From Candidatus Kaistella beijingensis (lineage in GTDB: Bacteria; Bacteroidota; Bacteroidia; Flavobacteriales; Weeksellaceae): a DNA stretch of 64,000 nucleotides. Where the stretch lies: the NCBI RefSeq assembly GCF_020084865.1, contig NZ_CP071953.1, forward strand, positions 372,001-436,000. The letters are read 5' to 3'. Made by a program: the position numbers and the translations under genes. Positions 52,371-61,827 of this stretch are shown here, piece by piece. A model generated the notes under the pieces. It worked only from the letters and a program-made list of their open reading frames with translations, had not been told where the DNA came from and searched no databases. Within the stretch, counting starts at the first letter, position 1. Every line of letters begins with the position of its first letter.

Positions 52371-53408
52371 TTATTTGATGATTTCAGTTTTAAAAACTTC
52401 GTCATAATTATGAACGCAATTACTGATGAATCCTTGTTCTTCCATCCATTTATCGCTATACACTTTGGTGATGTATCTTGAACCGTGGTCTGGAAAAATG
52501 GCAACCACCACATCATCTTTTGAAAACTCGTGAGAATTTGCATATTGCAAAAGCCCTTGAACAACAGCTCCAGTTGTATAGCCACCCATGATGGCTTCTT
52601 TCAGTGCGATTTCTCTTGTTCTGTATGCGGACATTTCATCATTTACTCGAACAAACTCATCTACTTGGTCGAAAAGAAGCGCGGAAGGAATCAGATTTTT
52701 TCCCATACCTTCAATTTGATAGGGATGGATATCGTCTTTATTTATTTTTCCGGTTTCGTGGAAACCTTTTAAAATAGAACCTGAAGCATCAACTCCGATA
52801 ATTTTGATGTTAGGATTTTTCTCCTTTAAATATTTTGCTGAACCCGATAAAGTTCCACCAGTTCCTGTACAAGCGATAAGATGCGTAATTTTACCTTCCG
52901 TTTGCTCCCAAATTTCAGGACCAGTTGTTTGGTAATGAGCATCAATATTCAGTTCGTTGAAGTATTGGTTGATGTAGATAGAACCCGGAGTTTCCGCAGC
53001 AATTCTTTTAGCGACTTCGTAATAAGAACGAGGGTCATCTGCAGGAACATTTGCCGGACAAATATAAACGGTGGCTCCAAGTGCCTTTAAGTAGGCTATT
53101 TTTTCTTTCTTTGTCTTATTGCTTACTGCAAGAATACATTTATAACCTTTAATGATACATACCATGGCGATGGAAAATCCGGTGTTTCCCGAAGTGGTTT
53201 CAACAATCGTTGAACCTGGCTTCAGAAGACCTTTTTTTTCAGCCGCCTCTATAATATGGATTGCTATTCTGTCTTTGGTGGAATGGCCGGGATTATAAGA
53301 TTCTAATTTGGCATAAACAGTTGCGGGAATATCTTTGGTTACTGTATTTAATTTCACCATAGGAGTATTGCCGATTAAGCCAAGAATGTTATCGTAAACA
53401 TTAGTCAT
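52371..53408 (-). CDS. Cysteine-synthase-like PLP enzyme, candidate cysteate synthase
   Basis: A 345-residue fold-type II PLP enzyme. The PLP lysine is K45 in YNPGHSTKDR, TTSGNTG (71-77) binds substrate, and GTGGTLSG (182-189) binds PLP phosphate. The C-terminus (PDHGSRYITKVYSDKWM) is typical of cysteine synthase/CBS proteins without a regulatory domain. Close relatives make cysteine, cystathionine or, in sulfonolipid producers, cysteate from O-phosphoserine and sulfite (CapA). Its position next to the SPT-like gene, both on the minus strand 137 bp apart, supports the last option. It has its own complete promoter at 53441-53471. Plain cysteine synthase remains a reasonable alternative. Confidence 0.7.
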   Translation of the reverse strand: MTNVYDNILGLIGNTPMVKLNTVTKDIPATVYAKLESYNPGHSTKDRIAIHIIEAAEKKGLLKPGSTIVETTSGNTGFSIAMVCIIKGYKCILAVSNKTKKEKIAYLKALGATVYICPANVPADDPRSYYEVAKRIAAETPGSIYINQYFNELNIDAHYQTTGPEIWEQTEGKITHLIACTGTGGTLSGSAKYLKEKNPNIKIIGVDASGSILKGFHETGKINKDDIHPYQIEGMGKNLIPSALLFDQVDEFVRVNDEMSAYRTREIALKEAIMGGYTTGAVVQGLLQYANSHEFSKDDVVVAIFPDHGSRYITKVYSDKWMEEQGFISNCVHNYDEVFKTEIIK

Positions 53409-53440
53409 TTTTCGTCATTTTTTCTCTATAAAACCGTCTG

Positions 53441-53471
53441 CAAAAATACTAAAAAATTAATAAATCAGCAA
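53441..53471 (-). promoter_or_regulatory. Promoter of the candidate cysteate synthase gene
   Basis: On the minus strand TTG (53471-53469), a 20-bp spacer and TATTTTTG (53448-53441) match the Bacteroidota consensus. It lies 32 bp upstream of the ATG. Confidence 0.65.
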
Positions 53472-53629
53472 TAGTTCTGTAAGTTTATGATTTATTGCAT
53501 ATTAATAGGCGAATATTTTCGGAAAACGCTAATTTTTTTCGCTGCAAAAACAACGCCAATCCTTAATTTTTGTTAAAATCCAAATAGAGTAAACGAAAAA
53601 CCTTATTTTCGCAACATTGAAATTTATTT

Positions 53630-56600
53630 ATGAAGAACTGGACTTTTAAACAGTGGAACACCATTTTGGGATGGGTGGTTTTCGTCATTGCTTTTTTCAC
53701 TTATTTATCAACAATTGAAAAGAATTTTAGCTTTTGGGATACCGGAGAATATATTGCTTCTGCCGTAAAATTGGAAGTTACTCACGCACCTGGAGCTGCA
53801 TTATTTCAGTTGGTAGGAGCAGTTGCTGCAATGTTTGCGTTTGGAAATGGTGAAAATTATTCCATCGTGATTAATGCTATGTCGGCTTTGTTCAGTGCAT
53901 TGACGATACTTTTTCTGTTTTGGACAATTACCCATTTGGTTCGAAGACTTCTAAATAAAGATTTTGATGAAATCACGAAGCATCAGGAAATTTCGATATT
54001 GTTTGCAGGAGTTATCGGTGCTCTTTGTTTTACGTTTTCAGATACGTTTTGGTTTTCTGCGGTAGAAGGTGAAGTTTATTCGATGGCATCCATGTTTATC
54101 GCACTTTTGGTTTGGCTCATAACCAAATGGGAAAATGAGTACCATGATTCTGATAACGAAAGATGGATTATCCTTATATTTTTTGTAACTGGTTTGTCAG
54201 TAGGTGTTCACATGATGTGCATGTTGGCGATTCCTGCGGTTTGTCTGATGTATTACGCAAGAAATTACGAGTTCACCTGGAAAAGTTTTCTTTGGGCAAA
54301 TGTAGTTACCTTAGTTATTCTTGGAATTGTATTTAAAGGAATTTTCCCTCTCATCATGACGCTTTTCGGTAAAATGGAGATTTTTGCAGTGAATGGAATT
54401 GGTCTTCCTTTCCATTCGGGAACGGTGATTGCGTTTATCATTTTGATAGCGCTTTGTTATTTCGCTTTAAATTATGCCAGAAAAAGTGGTAAAAATATTT
54501 ATCAAACAATCGTTTTATCGGTGATTTATATGATTATTGGATTCTCATGTTGGATGGTGATTCCGATTCGTGCCACTGCAAATCCGCCGATGAACCTGAA
54601 CAATCCAGACAACGCAATCGGAATGCTCGACTATTACAACCGTGAACAATATGGCGACTGGCCAACTTCTTACGGCCAAAATTATACCGCTTACCTCGAT
54701 GCAAACGGAATCCAAAAAAATGAGGACGGAAGCTACAAATCCAACAAAACTGGAGATGTTTACGAAAAAGACGAAAAAACGGGAACGTACAGAAAAGTTG
54801 GGGAAAGGTTTAATTACGTTTTCAGTCAGGATCATGTAAGTTTTCTGCCGAGAATGTTCAGCGAGGATCAAGATGTGATGCAAAACTACATTTCGATGTA
54901 CGGAGCGCCGGATTTCTCCTTTAATTATGCCAATGAAGATGTCGCCGATAATCCAGAAGCTAAAAAGATTTTTGAGGATTTACGCAGAAAATATGAAGAC
55001 GGCACCATTAAGGCATCTGATTATCTGAAAGTAAAACCTTACAATTTAATCAATGTTCAAAGACCTTCTTTAGCGCAAAACTTGGATTATTTTTTCACTT
55101 TCCAAAACGGATATTATTTTGTGAGATATTTGATGTGGAACTTCGTGGGACGACAAAACGACCTTGAAGGAAATATGGAAAATACCAAAGGAAACTGGAT
55201 TTCTGGAATTCCGTTTATCGATAATTCTATGTATGGCGACCAAAGTAAAATGCCTGCAAAATACAAGAATGAATCTACGGTGGCTTTTTTCTTCTTGCCG
55301 CTTTTATTGGGATTAATCGGCTTTTTCTTTCAACTCAATAAAGATTTTGGTCGATTTTACGCGATACTTTCGCTATTCATTTTAACCAGTGTCGGAATTG
55401 TTTTCTATACCGGAGTGAAACCTTTCGAAGTTCGTGAAAGAGATTACGCAATGGTAGGTTCCTTCTACGCATTCGCCATTTGGATTGGACTTGGAGCAGC
55501 TGCCTTGCTTTGGTTTATTCAGGAAAAAATAAAATCTAATGCTGTAAATGTTGGTGCAGGAATCTTTCTTCTAGGAATTCCTTTAATGATGGGGTTTCAG
55601 AATTATAATCCACACGACAGAAGCAATCGATATACTGCCTATGATTATTCCTATTCCACATTAAAATCATTACCAAAAAACGATATTCTTTTTGTTTACG
55701 GTGATAACGACACCTATCCAATTTGGGGAATGCAGGAAACTTCAGGACTTCGCGATGATGTAAAAGTGGTGAATTTCACTTTACTTTCCACACCTTGGAA
55801 TATTGACCAAGTAAAGAGAAGAACCTACAATTCAATGCCGGTTCCCTCCGTTTTTAATCATGAGGATTACCGTGATGGTTCCAACGACCAAATTTATTTG
55901 ATGAGCAAAGACGACTGGGAAAATATTTTTGCTAATTTGAAAGATGCAGGAGCTCCCGAAGAACCATTTGCTGAATTTAAAAAGTATTTAACGCAGGATT
56001 CGATGACGTTGAAAGAAGCGGTCAATTTCATCAAACACAAATCTGCTGGAAAAGATGAAATCCTGAAAATGCTTTATGGTGAAGAAAAATACGAGAAATT
56101 TAACTTCCTTCCGGTTTCGAAATTTATCTTACCTGTAAACAAAGAAAATGCGATAAAATCTGGAATTATTGAGGCTAAAGATTTATCACAAACCGTTGAC
56201 CAAATCCCGATTGAGTATAAAAGCAACAGCATGTTCAAGAATAATTTGATGATGATGGATATTCTTGCCAACTTCGATTGGAAGCGACCAATCAATTTTT
56301 CTTCGGGCGGAATTTACGACCCTGAAAATATTTTCTATCTCGGCGATTATTTGCAGTTTGATGGTTTCAGCTACCGACTGGTTCCAATTAACACGCCGGA
56401 AAGAGAAGATGGAGAAATGGGTAGAGTAGATGCAAATTCGCTGTACAACATCGTGAAAAATTACAGATGGGGTAATTTCAAAGACCTGAGTGTTCACTTC
56501 GATGAGACCTGTACGCAAAATATTATAGGTTATAGAAGTTCGGCAAGTCGTGCTGCAGAAGCACTTTCACTTTCGGGACAAAAAGCGAAAGCCATTGAGA

Positions 56601-57115
56601 TTTTGGATTTGGCTTCAAAAGAAATTCCGGTTTCAAAATACAATGACCCACGTTCTTTAAGCTCGATTGTTTATGGTTACATTGTTTCCGGACAGGAACA
56701 GAAAGGACTTAAACTCGCGGAAGATCTGAAAAAGGGAATCTTTGAGGAATACGATTACTACAGCAAATTGTCACCAAATGAGCAAAGATTTATCGGAAAA
56801 GCGATGCGCACAAAACCGGTGGAATATTCTTTGGTTGTGGCTGCAGTTTCTGATGGTTACGACAAAATCGGCCAGAAAAACAAAGGTTACGATTATTTGG
56901 TGAAATCTTTAGAACCAATCGACAAGCGTTTCAACAATTTCGTGAAAGAGCTCAAAGCAATGGGCAAAGAAAAAGCCTACAAAGAATCCGAAAACGTACA
57001 AAAAATCACACCTTTCTACACTTATCTGTTCGATGTGATGAATCCGTATGATTCTACTTATGCTAAAGAAAAAGAGGCACAAATTACGGATGCGATTATG
57101 AAGGCGGCGCAGTAG
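53630..57115 (+). CDS. DUF2723 / GT117-type membrane glycosyltransferase-like protein
   Basis: A 1161-residue protein with about 12-14 membrane helices, mostly in residues 10-330 and 545-660. The hallmark FWDTGEYI at about 35-42 and THAPGAALFQ match DUF2723, whose members are now placed near the PMT/GT-C glycosyltransferases (acidic residues in the first loop). A second periplasmic or soluble half (660-1160) carries YGDNDTYPIWGMQE and later helical repeats. It probably transfers a lipid-linked sugar to protein or glycan in the envelope; the substrate is not known. It stands alone, divergent from the candidate cysteate synthase gene. Confidence 0.85.
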   Translation: MKNWTFKQWNTILGWVVFVIAFFTYLSTIEKNFSFWDTGEYIASAVKLEVTHAPGAALFQLVGAVAAMFAFGNGENYSIVINAMSALFSALTILFLFWTITHLVRRLLNKDFDEITKHQEISILFAGVIGALCFTFSDTFWFSAVEGEVYSMASMFIALLVWLITKWENEYHDSDNERWIILIFFVTGLSVGVHMMCMLAIPAVCLMYYARNYEFTWKSFLWANVVTLVILGIVFKGIFPLIMTLFGKMEIFAVNGIGLPFHSGTVIAFIILIALCYFALNYARKSGKNIYQTIVLSVIYMIIGFSCWMVIPIRATANPPMNLNNPDNAIGMLDYYNREQYGDWPTSYGQNYTAYLDANGIQKNEDGSYKSNKTGDVYEKDEKTGTYRKVGERFNYVFSQDHVSFLPRMFSEDQDVMQNYISMYGAPDFSFNYANEDVADNPEAKKIFEDLRRKYEDGTIKASDYLKVKPYNLINVQRPSLAQNLDYFFTFQNGYYFVRYLMWNFVGRQNDLEGNMENTKGNWISGIPFIDNSMYGDQSKMPAKYKNESTVAFFFLPLLLGLIGFFFQLNKDFGRFYAILSLFILTSVGIVFYTGVKPFEVRERDYAMVGSFYAFAIWIGLGAAALLWFIQEKIKSNAVNVGAGIFLLGIPLMMGFQNYNPHDRSNRYTAYDYSYSTLKSLPKNDILFVYGDNDTYPIWGMQETSGLRDDVKVVNFTLLSTPWNIDQVKRRTYNSMPVPSVFNHEDYRDGSNDQIYLMSKDDWENIFANLKDAGAPEEPFAEFKKYLTQDSMTLKEAVNFIKHKSAGKDEILKMLYGEEKYEKFNFLPVSKFILPVNKENAIKSGIIEAKDLSQTVDQIPIEYKSNSMFKNNLMMMDILANFDWKRPINFSSGGIYDPENIFYLGDYLQFDGFSYRLVPINTPEREDGEMGRVDANSLYNIVKNYRWGNFKDLSVHFDETCTQNIIGYRSSASRAAEALSLSGQKAKAIEILDLASKEIPVSKYNDPRSLSSIVYGYIVSGQEQKGLKLAEDLKKGIFEEYDYYSKLSPNEQRFIGKAMRTKPVEYSLVVAAVSDGYDKIGQKNKGYDYLVKSLEPIDKRFNNFVKELKAMGKEKAYKESENVQKITPFYTYLFDVMNPYDSTYAKEKEAQITDAIMKAAQ

Positions 57116-57205
57116 ATTGTTTGAGGGTTAGAGAGTTTGATAGTGCGAGTATTTGAGTATTCGTGATTGATACATTTCTACATTGTTAAATTGTTACATT
57201 AAAAA

Positions 57206-57733
57206 ATGAACCGTTTCTGTGCATTTCTTCGCGGCGTAAATGTGAAAGGAACTTCCATGAAAATGGCAGAAGTCTGCGGGGTTTTTTCACAGGCGGGAAT
57301 GAAGAATGTGTCATCTGTTTTAGCGACAGGAAATATTGTTTTTAATTCAGAGAAAAATTCAGTAGAATTGAAAGTTGTTTTGGAAAAAGCAATGTCGGAA
57401 CATTTTATTTACGACGCCTACCTTTTCATTAAAACCGAAGAAGAAGTGAAAGAAATCTTCGACAAAAATCCATTTGAAACCTCAACAGATCATCATATTT
57501 ATGCTTTTGTAGGAATTGAAGAAGTTGAAAAAACGTTGCTCGAAGAATTTCAACAAGCCGAAAAATCTGAAGACGAAAAAGGCGAAATCGTTCGAAAAAC
57601 CTTTTACTGGCAGGTTAAGAAAGGAAATACTTTAAATTCCAACTTCGGGAAAATTCTTGGCAAGAAATCTTTGAAAGATAAAATGACTTCGAGGAATATC
57701 AACACTTTTGAGAAGATTTTGAAAAAGTTTTAA
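57206..57733 (+). CDS. DUF1697 family protein
   Basis: A 175-residue protein matching DUF1697. Signatures are FCAFLRGVNVKGTSMKMAE at the N-terminus and SVLATGNIVFNSE at about 38-50, with a C-terminal TSRNINTFEKI. Function unknown. The 90-bp upstream gap is filled with simple repeats of the TGAGTATTTGAGTATT and TTGTTAAATTGTTACATT kind. A repeat hairpin (57775-57794) may act as its terminator. Confidence 0.88.
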   Translation: MNRFCAFLRGVNVKGTSMKMAEVCGVFSQAGMKNVSSVLATGNIVFNSEKNSVELKVVLEKAMSEHFIYDAYLFIKTEEEVKEIFDKNPFETSTDHHIYAFVGIEEVEKTLLEEFQQAEKSEDEKGEIVRKTFYWQVKKGNTLNSNFGKILGKKSLKDKMTSRNINTFEKILKKF

Positions 57734-57774
57734 TAAAAGATTCAAAATAAATCCAACAAAATAAAAATCAATAG

Positions 57775-57828
57775 AAACGGGCTTTAGCCCGTTTATTTTT
57801 TGATATAATTCTTTGGCTTTAGCCGAAA
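57775..57828. repeat. Two GGCTTTAGCC-type hairpin repeats
   Basis: AAACGGGC-TTTA-GCCCGTTT at 57775-57794 is a perfect 8-bp stem with TTTA loop followed by T's, and a second related palindrome (TTTGGC-TTTA-GCCGAA) follows at about 57812-57827. The first probably doubles as terminator for the DUF1697 gene. Confidence 0.75.
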
Positions 57829-57858
57829 TTTATAGAAAGAATCCACATAAAAAATCAC

Positions 57859-57866
57859 TATTTTTG
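57859..57866 (+). promoter_or_regulatory. -7 box of kdsA promoter
   Basis: TATTTTTG matches TAnnTTTG exactly, 43 bp before the kdsA start. No TTG at ideal spacing. Confidence 0.5.
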
Positions 57867-57909
57867 TACAATTGAACAATTTGAAATCTTTGAAAAATTA
57901 GAACCAATA

Positions 57910-58719
57910 ATGATACAATTCCTAGAAAACATCCACCACAAAAATTCAAAAAACTTCTTTCTCATTGCCGGTCCATGCATCATTGAAGGGGAAGACATGG
58001 CCTTAAGAATTGCCGAAAAAGTGGTTGAAATTACCAACAGATATGAAATTCCCTACATCTTCAAAGGAAGTTTTAAAAAAGCCAACCGCAGCAGAGTAGA
58101 TTCTTTTACCACAATTGGTGAAGAAAAATCTTTACAAATTTTAAAGAAAGTAGGAGAGACTTTCAATATTCCTACTACAACGGATATTCATGAAAACGAA
58201 CACGCTGCACTGGCTGCACAATATGTAGAGGTGTTGCAAATTCCCGCATTTTTGGTTCGTCAAACAGACTTATTGATTGCAGCAGCAAAAACAGGAAAAT
58301 GTGTGACTTTGAAAAAAGGACAGTTCCTTTCTCCCGAATCCATGAAATTTGCAGTGGAAAAAGTGAAAGATTCCGGCAACGAAAAAGCAGCGATCATCGA
58401 GCGGGGAAATTCTTTCGGTTACACCGATTTGGTGGTGGATTTCCGTGGGATTCCTACGATGCGAAATTTTGCACCGGTGATTTTGGATGTTACTCATTCT
58501 TTGCAGCAACCGAACCAAAATTCAGGCGTTACGGGAGGTAGACCAGAATTGATTGAAACCATCGCAAAAGCTGGAATTGCAGTGGGAACCGACGGTCTTT
58601 TCATCGAAACTCATCCCGATCCAAGTTGCGCACTTTCTGATGGAGCCAATATGTTAAAGCTAGATAAACTCGATGATTTGCTGAAAAAATTAACAAGATT
58701 GAGAGAAGCGATTCTGTAA
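57910..58719 (+). CDS. kdsA: 3-deoxy-8-phosphooctulonate synthase
   Basis: A 269-residue TIM-barrel enzyme joining phosphoenolpyruvate and arabinose 5-phosphate to Kdo 8-phosphate for lipopolysaccharide. The substrate motifs are AGPCIIEGED, FKGSFKKANRSR and DVTHSLQQP. Cysteine 23 in AGPCII replaces the asparagine of the E. coli enzyme (N26), which by comparison with Aquifex aeolicus (C11) marks the metal-dependent class. The LSDGANML segment carries the expected aspartate ligand. No other kds gene is adjacent. Downstream is a small outer-membrane protein gene. Confidence 0.95.
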   Translation: MIQFLENIHHKNSKNFFLIAGPCIIEGEDMALRIAEKVVEITNRYEIPYIFKGSFKKANRSRVDSFTTIGEEKSLQILKKVGETFNIPTTTDIHENEHAALAAQYVEVLQIPAFLVRQTDLLIAAAKTGKCVTLKKGQFLSPESMKFAVEKVKDSGNEKAAIIERGNSFGYTDLVVDFRGIPTMRNFAPVILDVTHSLQQPNQNSGVTGGRPELIETIAKAGIAVGTDGLFIETHPDPSCALSDGANMLKLDKLDDLLKKLTRLREAIL

Positions 58720-58770
58720 TTTTTTGCTATCTTTAAAACCTAAATTTTCCGCATTGAAAAATATTATTTA

Positions 58771-59331
58771 ATGAAAAAAATCTATCTTCTGATTGGGTTA
58801 TTTCTTTGGATTCAATTTGGTTTTGCACAAAAAACGACCTACGAATTTTTTGCAGGAGTTGCGTTTTCATCGGTGATTGGTGGAAGTGGCTACAACAGCG
58901 ACGGAAGTCAAGAATTCCAAACAGGAGATCATATTGGATATGTCAACGGATTTTCAATGAAGAATTGTGATGCGGTAGAACTAGGAATTTTTTTTCAGCA
59001 AAATAGGCTGCAAAATCATCCATTTTCTTCTGGAATCTCACAATATAGCAATACCACTAAAAATTTTATTTGGATTCCACTAAATTATCGTTTTAACTTT
59101 AAACACAATTTTTATTTTAAATCCGGCGTTGTAGCATTGATGGATTTGAGTAAAAAGGATAACTATTTCCGTAAATACAGCGGATTGGGAATTGGGGTTT
59201 CAGGTGGAAAAGGTTTTGAAATTGCAGCGAATCAATTGATAGAAATCAGTCCATATTTAAACTTCCATTCATTAATAAATTTCAAAAATCATCCTTACCG
59301 AATGTTGGATTTGGGTGTTCAACTTGCTTAA
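58771..59331 (+). CDS. Predicted outer-membrane beta-barrel protein
   Basis: A 186-residue protein with signal peptide (LLIGLFLWIQFGFAQ). The mature part alternates hydrophobic and polar residues in about eight strands, with Tyr/Phe-rich ends such as FIWIPLNYRFNFKHNFYFKS and a final MLDLGVQLA, typical of small OmpA/PorT-like barrels. I do not recognise a specific family. The TonB-dependent receptor gene starts 19 bp downstream, so the two are transcribed together. Confidence 0.72.
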   Translation: MKKIYLLIGLFLWIQFGFAQKTTYEFFAGVAFSSVIGGSGYNSDGSQEFQTGDHIGYVNGFSMKNCDAVELGIFFQQNRLQNHPFSSGISQYSNTTKNFIWIPLNYRFNFKHNFYFKSGVVALMDLSKKDNYFRKYSGLGIGVSGGKGFEIAANQLIEISPYLNFHSLINFKNHPYRMLDLGVQLA

Positions 59332-59350
59332 AAATTTTAAATAAAAAATC

Positions 59351-61789
59351 TTGAAAAAATTATCACTACTTTTTGCTTTCATTTTACCACTTTTTGCCTT
59401 TTCGCAAATCAACCTCAAAGTTTTAGATGAAAACGGAACTCCGGTTTCTCAAGCCAATGTTTTCTACAACAACCAAAGTTTTACTACCGATAATAATGGT
59501 TTTGTGAAGATTCCGTTGGCAGTTTCCGAACAGACTTTAACCGTTGACAAAGAAACTTTCCGTGGTTTTTCTAAAAATATCAAGACCACGCCGAAAGTTC
59601 AAAACATCAATGTTTTGTTCGTAAAATCAGAAAGAGAATCGCAAATTCAGGAGGTTGTTTTTCAGAAAAAAGGTAAACCAAAAGTAACGGACTTGACTTC
59701 AATGGAAATTTCTACCAAAGAGGCTCAACAGGTTGCCTCACTTTCCGGTGGAGTGGAAGGTCTTTTGAAAACTTTACCATCCGTAAATTCCAACACCGAA
59801 CTTTCCTCCCAATACATGGTTCGAGGTGGGAATTACGATGAAAACCTCATCTACATTAATGATATTGAAATTTATAGACCGTTCTTGATTAGAAATTCTT
59901 TGCAGGAAGGAATGAGCATCATTAATCCCGACATGGTTCAAGCCATCAACTTTTCAGCGGGTGGTTTTGAGGCGAAATATGGTGATAAAATGTCATCTGC
60001 TTTAAATATTTATTACCGACAACCAACAAAATTTGAAATTTCTGGTGAAGCGAGCTTAATTGGAGCAAGACTTTCCGCTGGTTTTGCCTCGAAAGATAAA
60101 AAGTTGACGGCATTATTTTCTGGGAGATACAGAAACACAAATTTGGTTTTAAATACGCTGAACGAAGACACTGATTTCAATCCTCAATACATGGATTTTC
60201 AGTCTTACCTTACCTATAAGTTCAACGAAAAATGGGACATTTCGTTTATAGGATACTGGAGTAAAAATGATTATGAAATGGTTCCAAAGGTTAAAGAAGT
60301 TGATTTTGGATCTTTGCAAACCCCAATTAAGTTGAGCGTTTACTATAACGGAAAGGAAGACGACCAGTATAAAAACATGATGGGTACAGCTTCCATCAAT
60401 TTTAAACCCAATAAAAAGTGGCGATTTACTTTAGATAATTTCGCCTACCAAAACCGTGAAAGAGAATATTACTCCATTGCTTCGGGTTACATGTTGCAGA
60501 CTTTCGATCCGGTTACCAATGAGCCCATCACCTCCTACGACGTAGGCGGACAAATTGATCACGCAAGAAACGATTTGTTGGTGAAAACTTACGGAACACA
60601 GCTTAAAACAAGATTCTCCCCTGATGTAAATACCGATTTTGAAGTAGGTTTTAAATTTGAAAAAGAAAACTTAAAAGATTTTACAAACGAATGGCAATTG
60701 GTAGATTCGCTTGGTTACAGTACGCCGCGGACTTATACCAATCCTGGAACTTTAGACCCTTCGCAACTCCGACTGCGTTTCAATATTTCGGGTGCAAATC
60801 ATATTCAACCAACGAGACTTTCAGCGTACGCACAATTTTCAAAAAAGTTTTTCTGGGGGGACAACAGAGTGTTTGCTAATGCAGGAGTTCGAGCTTCGCA
60901 TTGGGATTTTAATAATGAAACCATTGTTTCGCCAAGAGCACAGTTTGCAATTAAACCAAATTGGGACATGGATATGCTGTTCAAAATTTCTGGTGGTATT
61001 TATTATCAAGCGCCATTTTATAAGGAAATCAAAGATTTGGATGGCAACTTTAATCCCAATATCAAATCGCAACGATCGATGCAGGTGATTTTGGCGAATG
61101 ATTACGAATTCCGAATGGTGGACCGACCGTTCAAGCTCACCACCGAATTATACTACAAAAAAATGGATCACCTGATTCCTTATTACTTGGATAATGTGCG
61201 AATCCGATATTCTGGTCAAAATAATTCCGAAGGTTATGCATACGGAATCGACACTAGATTGTTTGGTGAGTTTGTTCCGGGTGTAGATTCTTGGATTTCT
61301 GCAAGTTATGCACGGGTTTATGAAAATATCGATGGAAGAGGATATATTCCACGACCAACGGATCCACGTTTCAGATTCTCCATGTTTTATCAGGATTATA
61401 TGCCGAAATTCCCTTCAATGAGGGTGAATCTGACTTTGGTTTATGCCAACGGACTTCCTTCCGGTACTCCGATCTCTCTTGATGCCAACGGAAAACCTGA
61501 TTATGAAGCGCCGTACAAATATCAGAAAACGCTACCGTCTTATAAAAGGGTTGACATTGGTTTATCCAAAGTCTTCATCGATCAGAAGGACAACAAAGTG
61601 AAAAGCGGTTTTTGGAGTAATTTTAAGGAACTTACTTTGGGCGTTCAGATTTTCAACGCATTTAACATTAGCAATACCGTTGCAAATCAGTGGATTACTG
61701 ATGTAGGCAGTGAAAATAGAAATGTTTATGCGGTTCCGGTACGTTTAACAGGCAGGTTCTTTAATGTAAAACTTGATTTTAAACTATAA
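59351..61789 (+). CDS. TonB-dependent receptor with carboxypeptidase-like N-domain
   Basis: An 812-residue outer-membrane active transporter. After the signal peptide (LLFAFILPLFAFSQ) comes a carboxypeptidase-regulatory-like domain (22-95, DENGTPVSQANVFYNN), then the plug (about 115-230, LKTLPSVNSNTELSSQYMVR and GGNYDENLIYIND) and the beta barrel to the end. The start codon is TTG at 59351, with no ATG in a suitable place. No SusD gene follows, so it is not a typical glycan-uptake pair; the substrate is unknown. It forms an operon with the small barrel protein upstream. Confidence 0.9.
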   Translation: MKKLSLLFAFILPLFAFSQINLKVLDENGTPVSQANVFYNNQSFTTDNNGFVKIPLAVSEQTLTVDKETFRGFSKNIKTTPKVQNINVLFVKSERESQIQEVVFQKKGKPKVTDLTSMEISTKEAQQVASLSGGVEGLLKTLPSVNSNTELSSQYMVRGGNYDENLIYINDIEIYRPFLIRNSLQEGMSIINPDMVQAINFSAGGFEAKYGDKMSSALNIYYRQPTKFEISGEASLIGARLSAGFASKDKKLTALFSGRYRNTNLVLNTLNEDTDFNPQYMDFQSYLTYKFNEKWDISFIGYWSKNDYEMVPKVKEVDFGSLQTPIKLSVYYNGKEDDQYKNMMGTASINFKPNKKWRFTLDNFAYQNREREYYSIASGYMLQTFDPVTNEPITSYDVGGQIDHARNDLLVKTYGTQLKTRFSPDVNTDFEVGFKFEKENLKDFTNEWQLVDSLGYSTPRTYTNPGTLDPSQLRLRFNISGANHIQPTRLSAYAQFSKKFFWGDNRVFANAGVRASHWDFNNETIVSPRAQFAIKPNWDMDMLFKISGGIYYQAPFYKEIKDLDGNFNPNIKSQRSMQVILANDYEFRMVDRPFKLTTELYYKKMDHLIPYYLDNVRIRYSGQNNSEGYAYGIDTRLFGEFVPGVDSWISASYARVYENIDGRGYIPRPTDPRFRFSMFYQDYMPKFPSMRVNLTLVYANGLPSGTPISLDANGKPDYEAPYKYQKTLPSYKRVDIGLSKVFIDQKDNKVKSGFWSNFKELTLGVQIFNAFNISNTVANQWITDVGSENRNVYAVPVRLTGRFFNVKLDFKL

Positions 61790-61795
61790 TTGAAG

Positions 61796-61827
61796 GTCCC
61801 GAAATTTTAAAATTCGGGACTTTTTTT
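61796..61827. terminator. Terminator after the TonB receptor gene
   Basis: GTCCCGAAATTTT (61796-61808) pairs with AAAATTCGGGAC (61809-61820) apart from one extra base, followed by seven T's. The next gene converges and ends at 61826. Confidence 0.88.
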
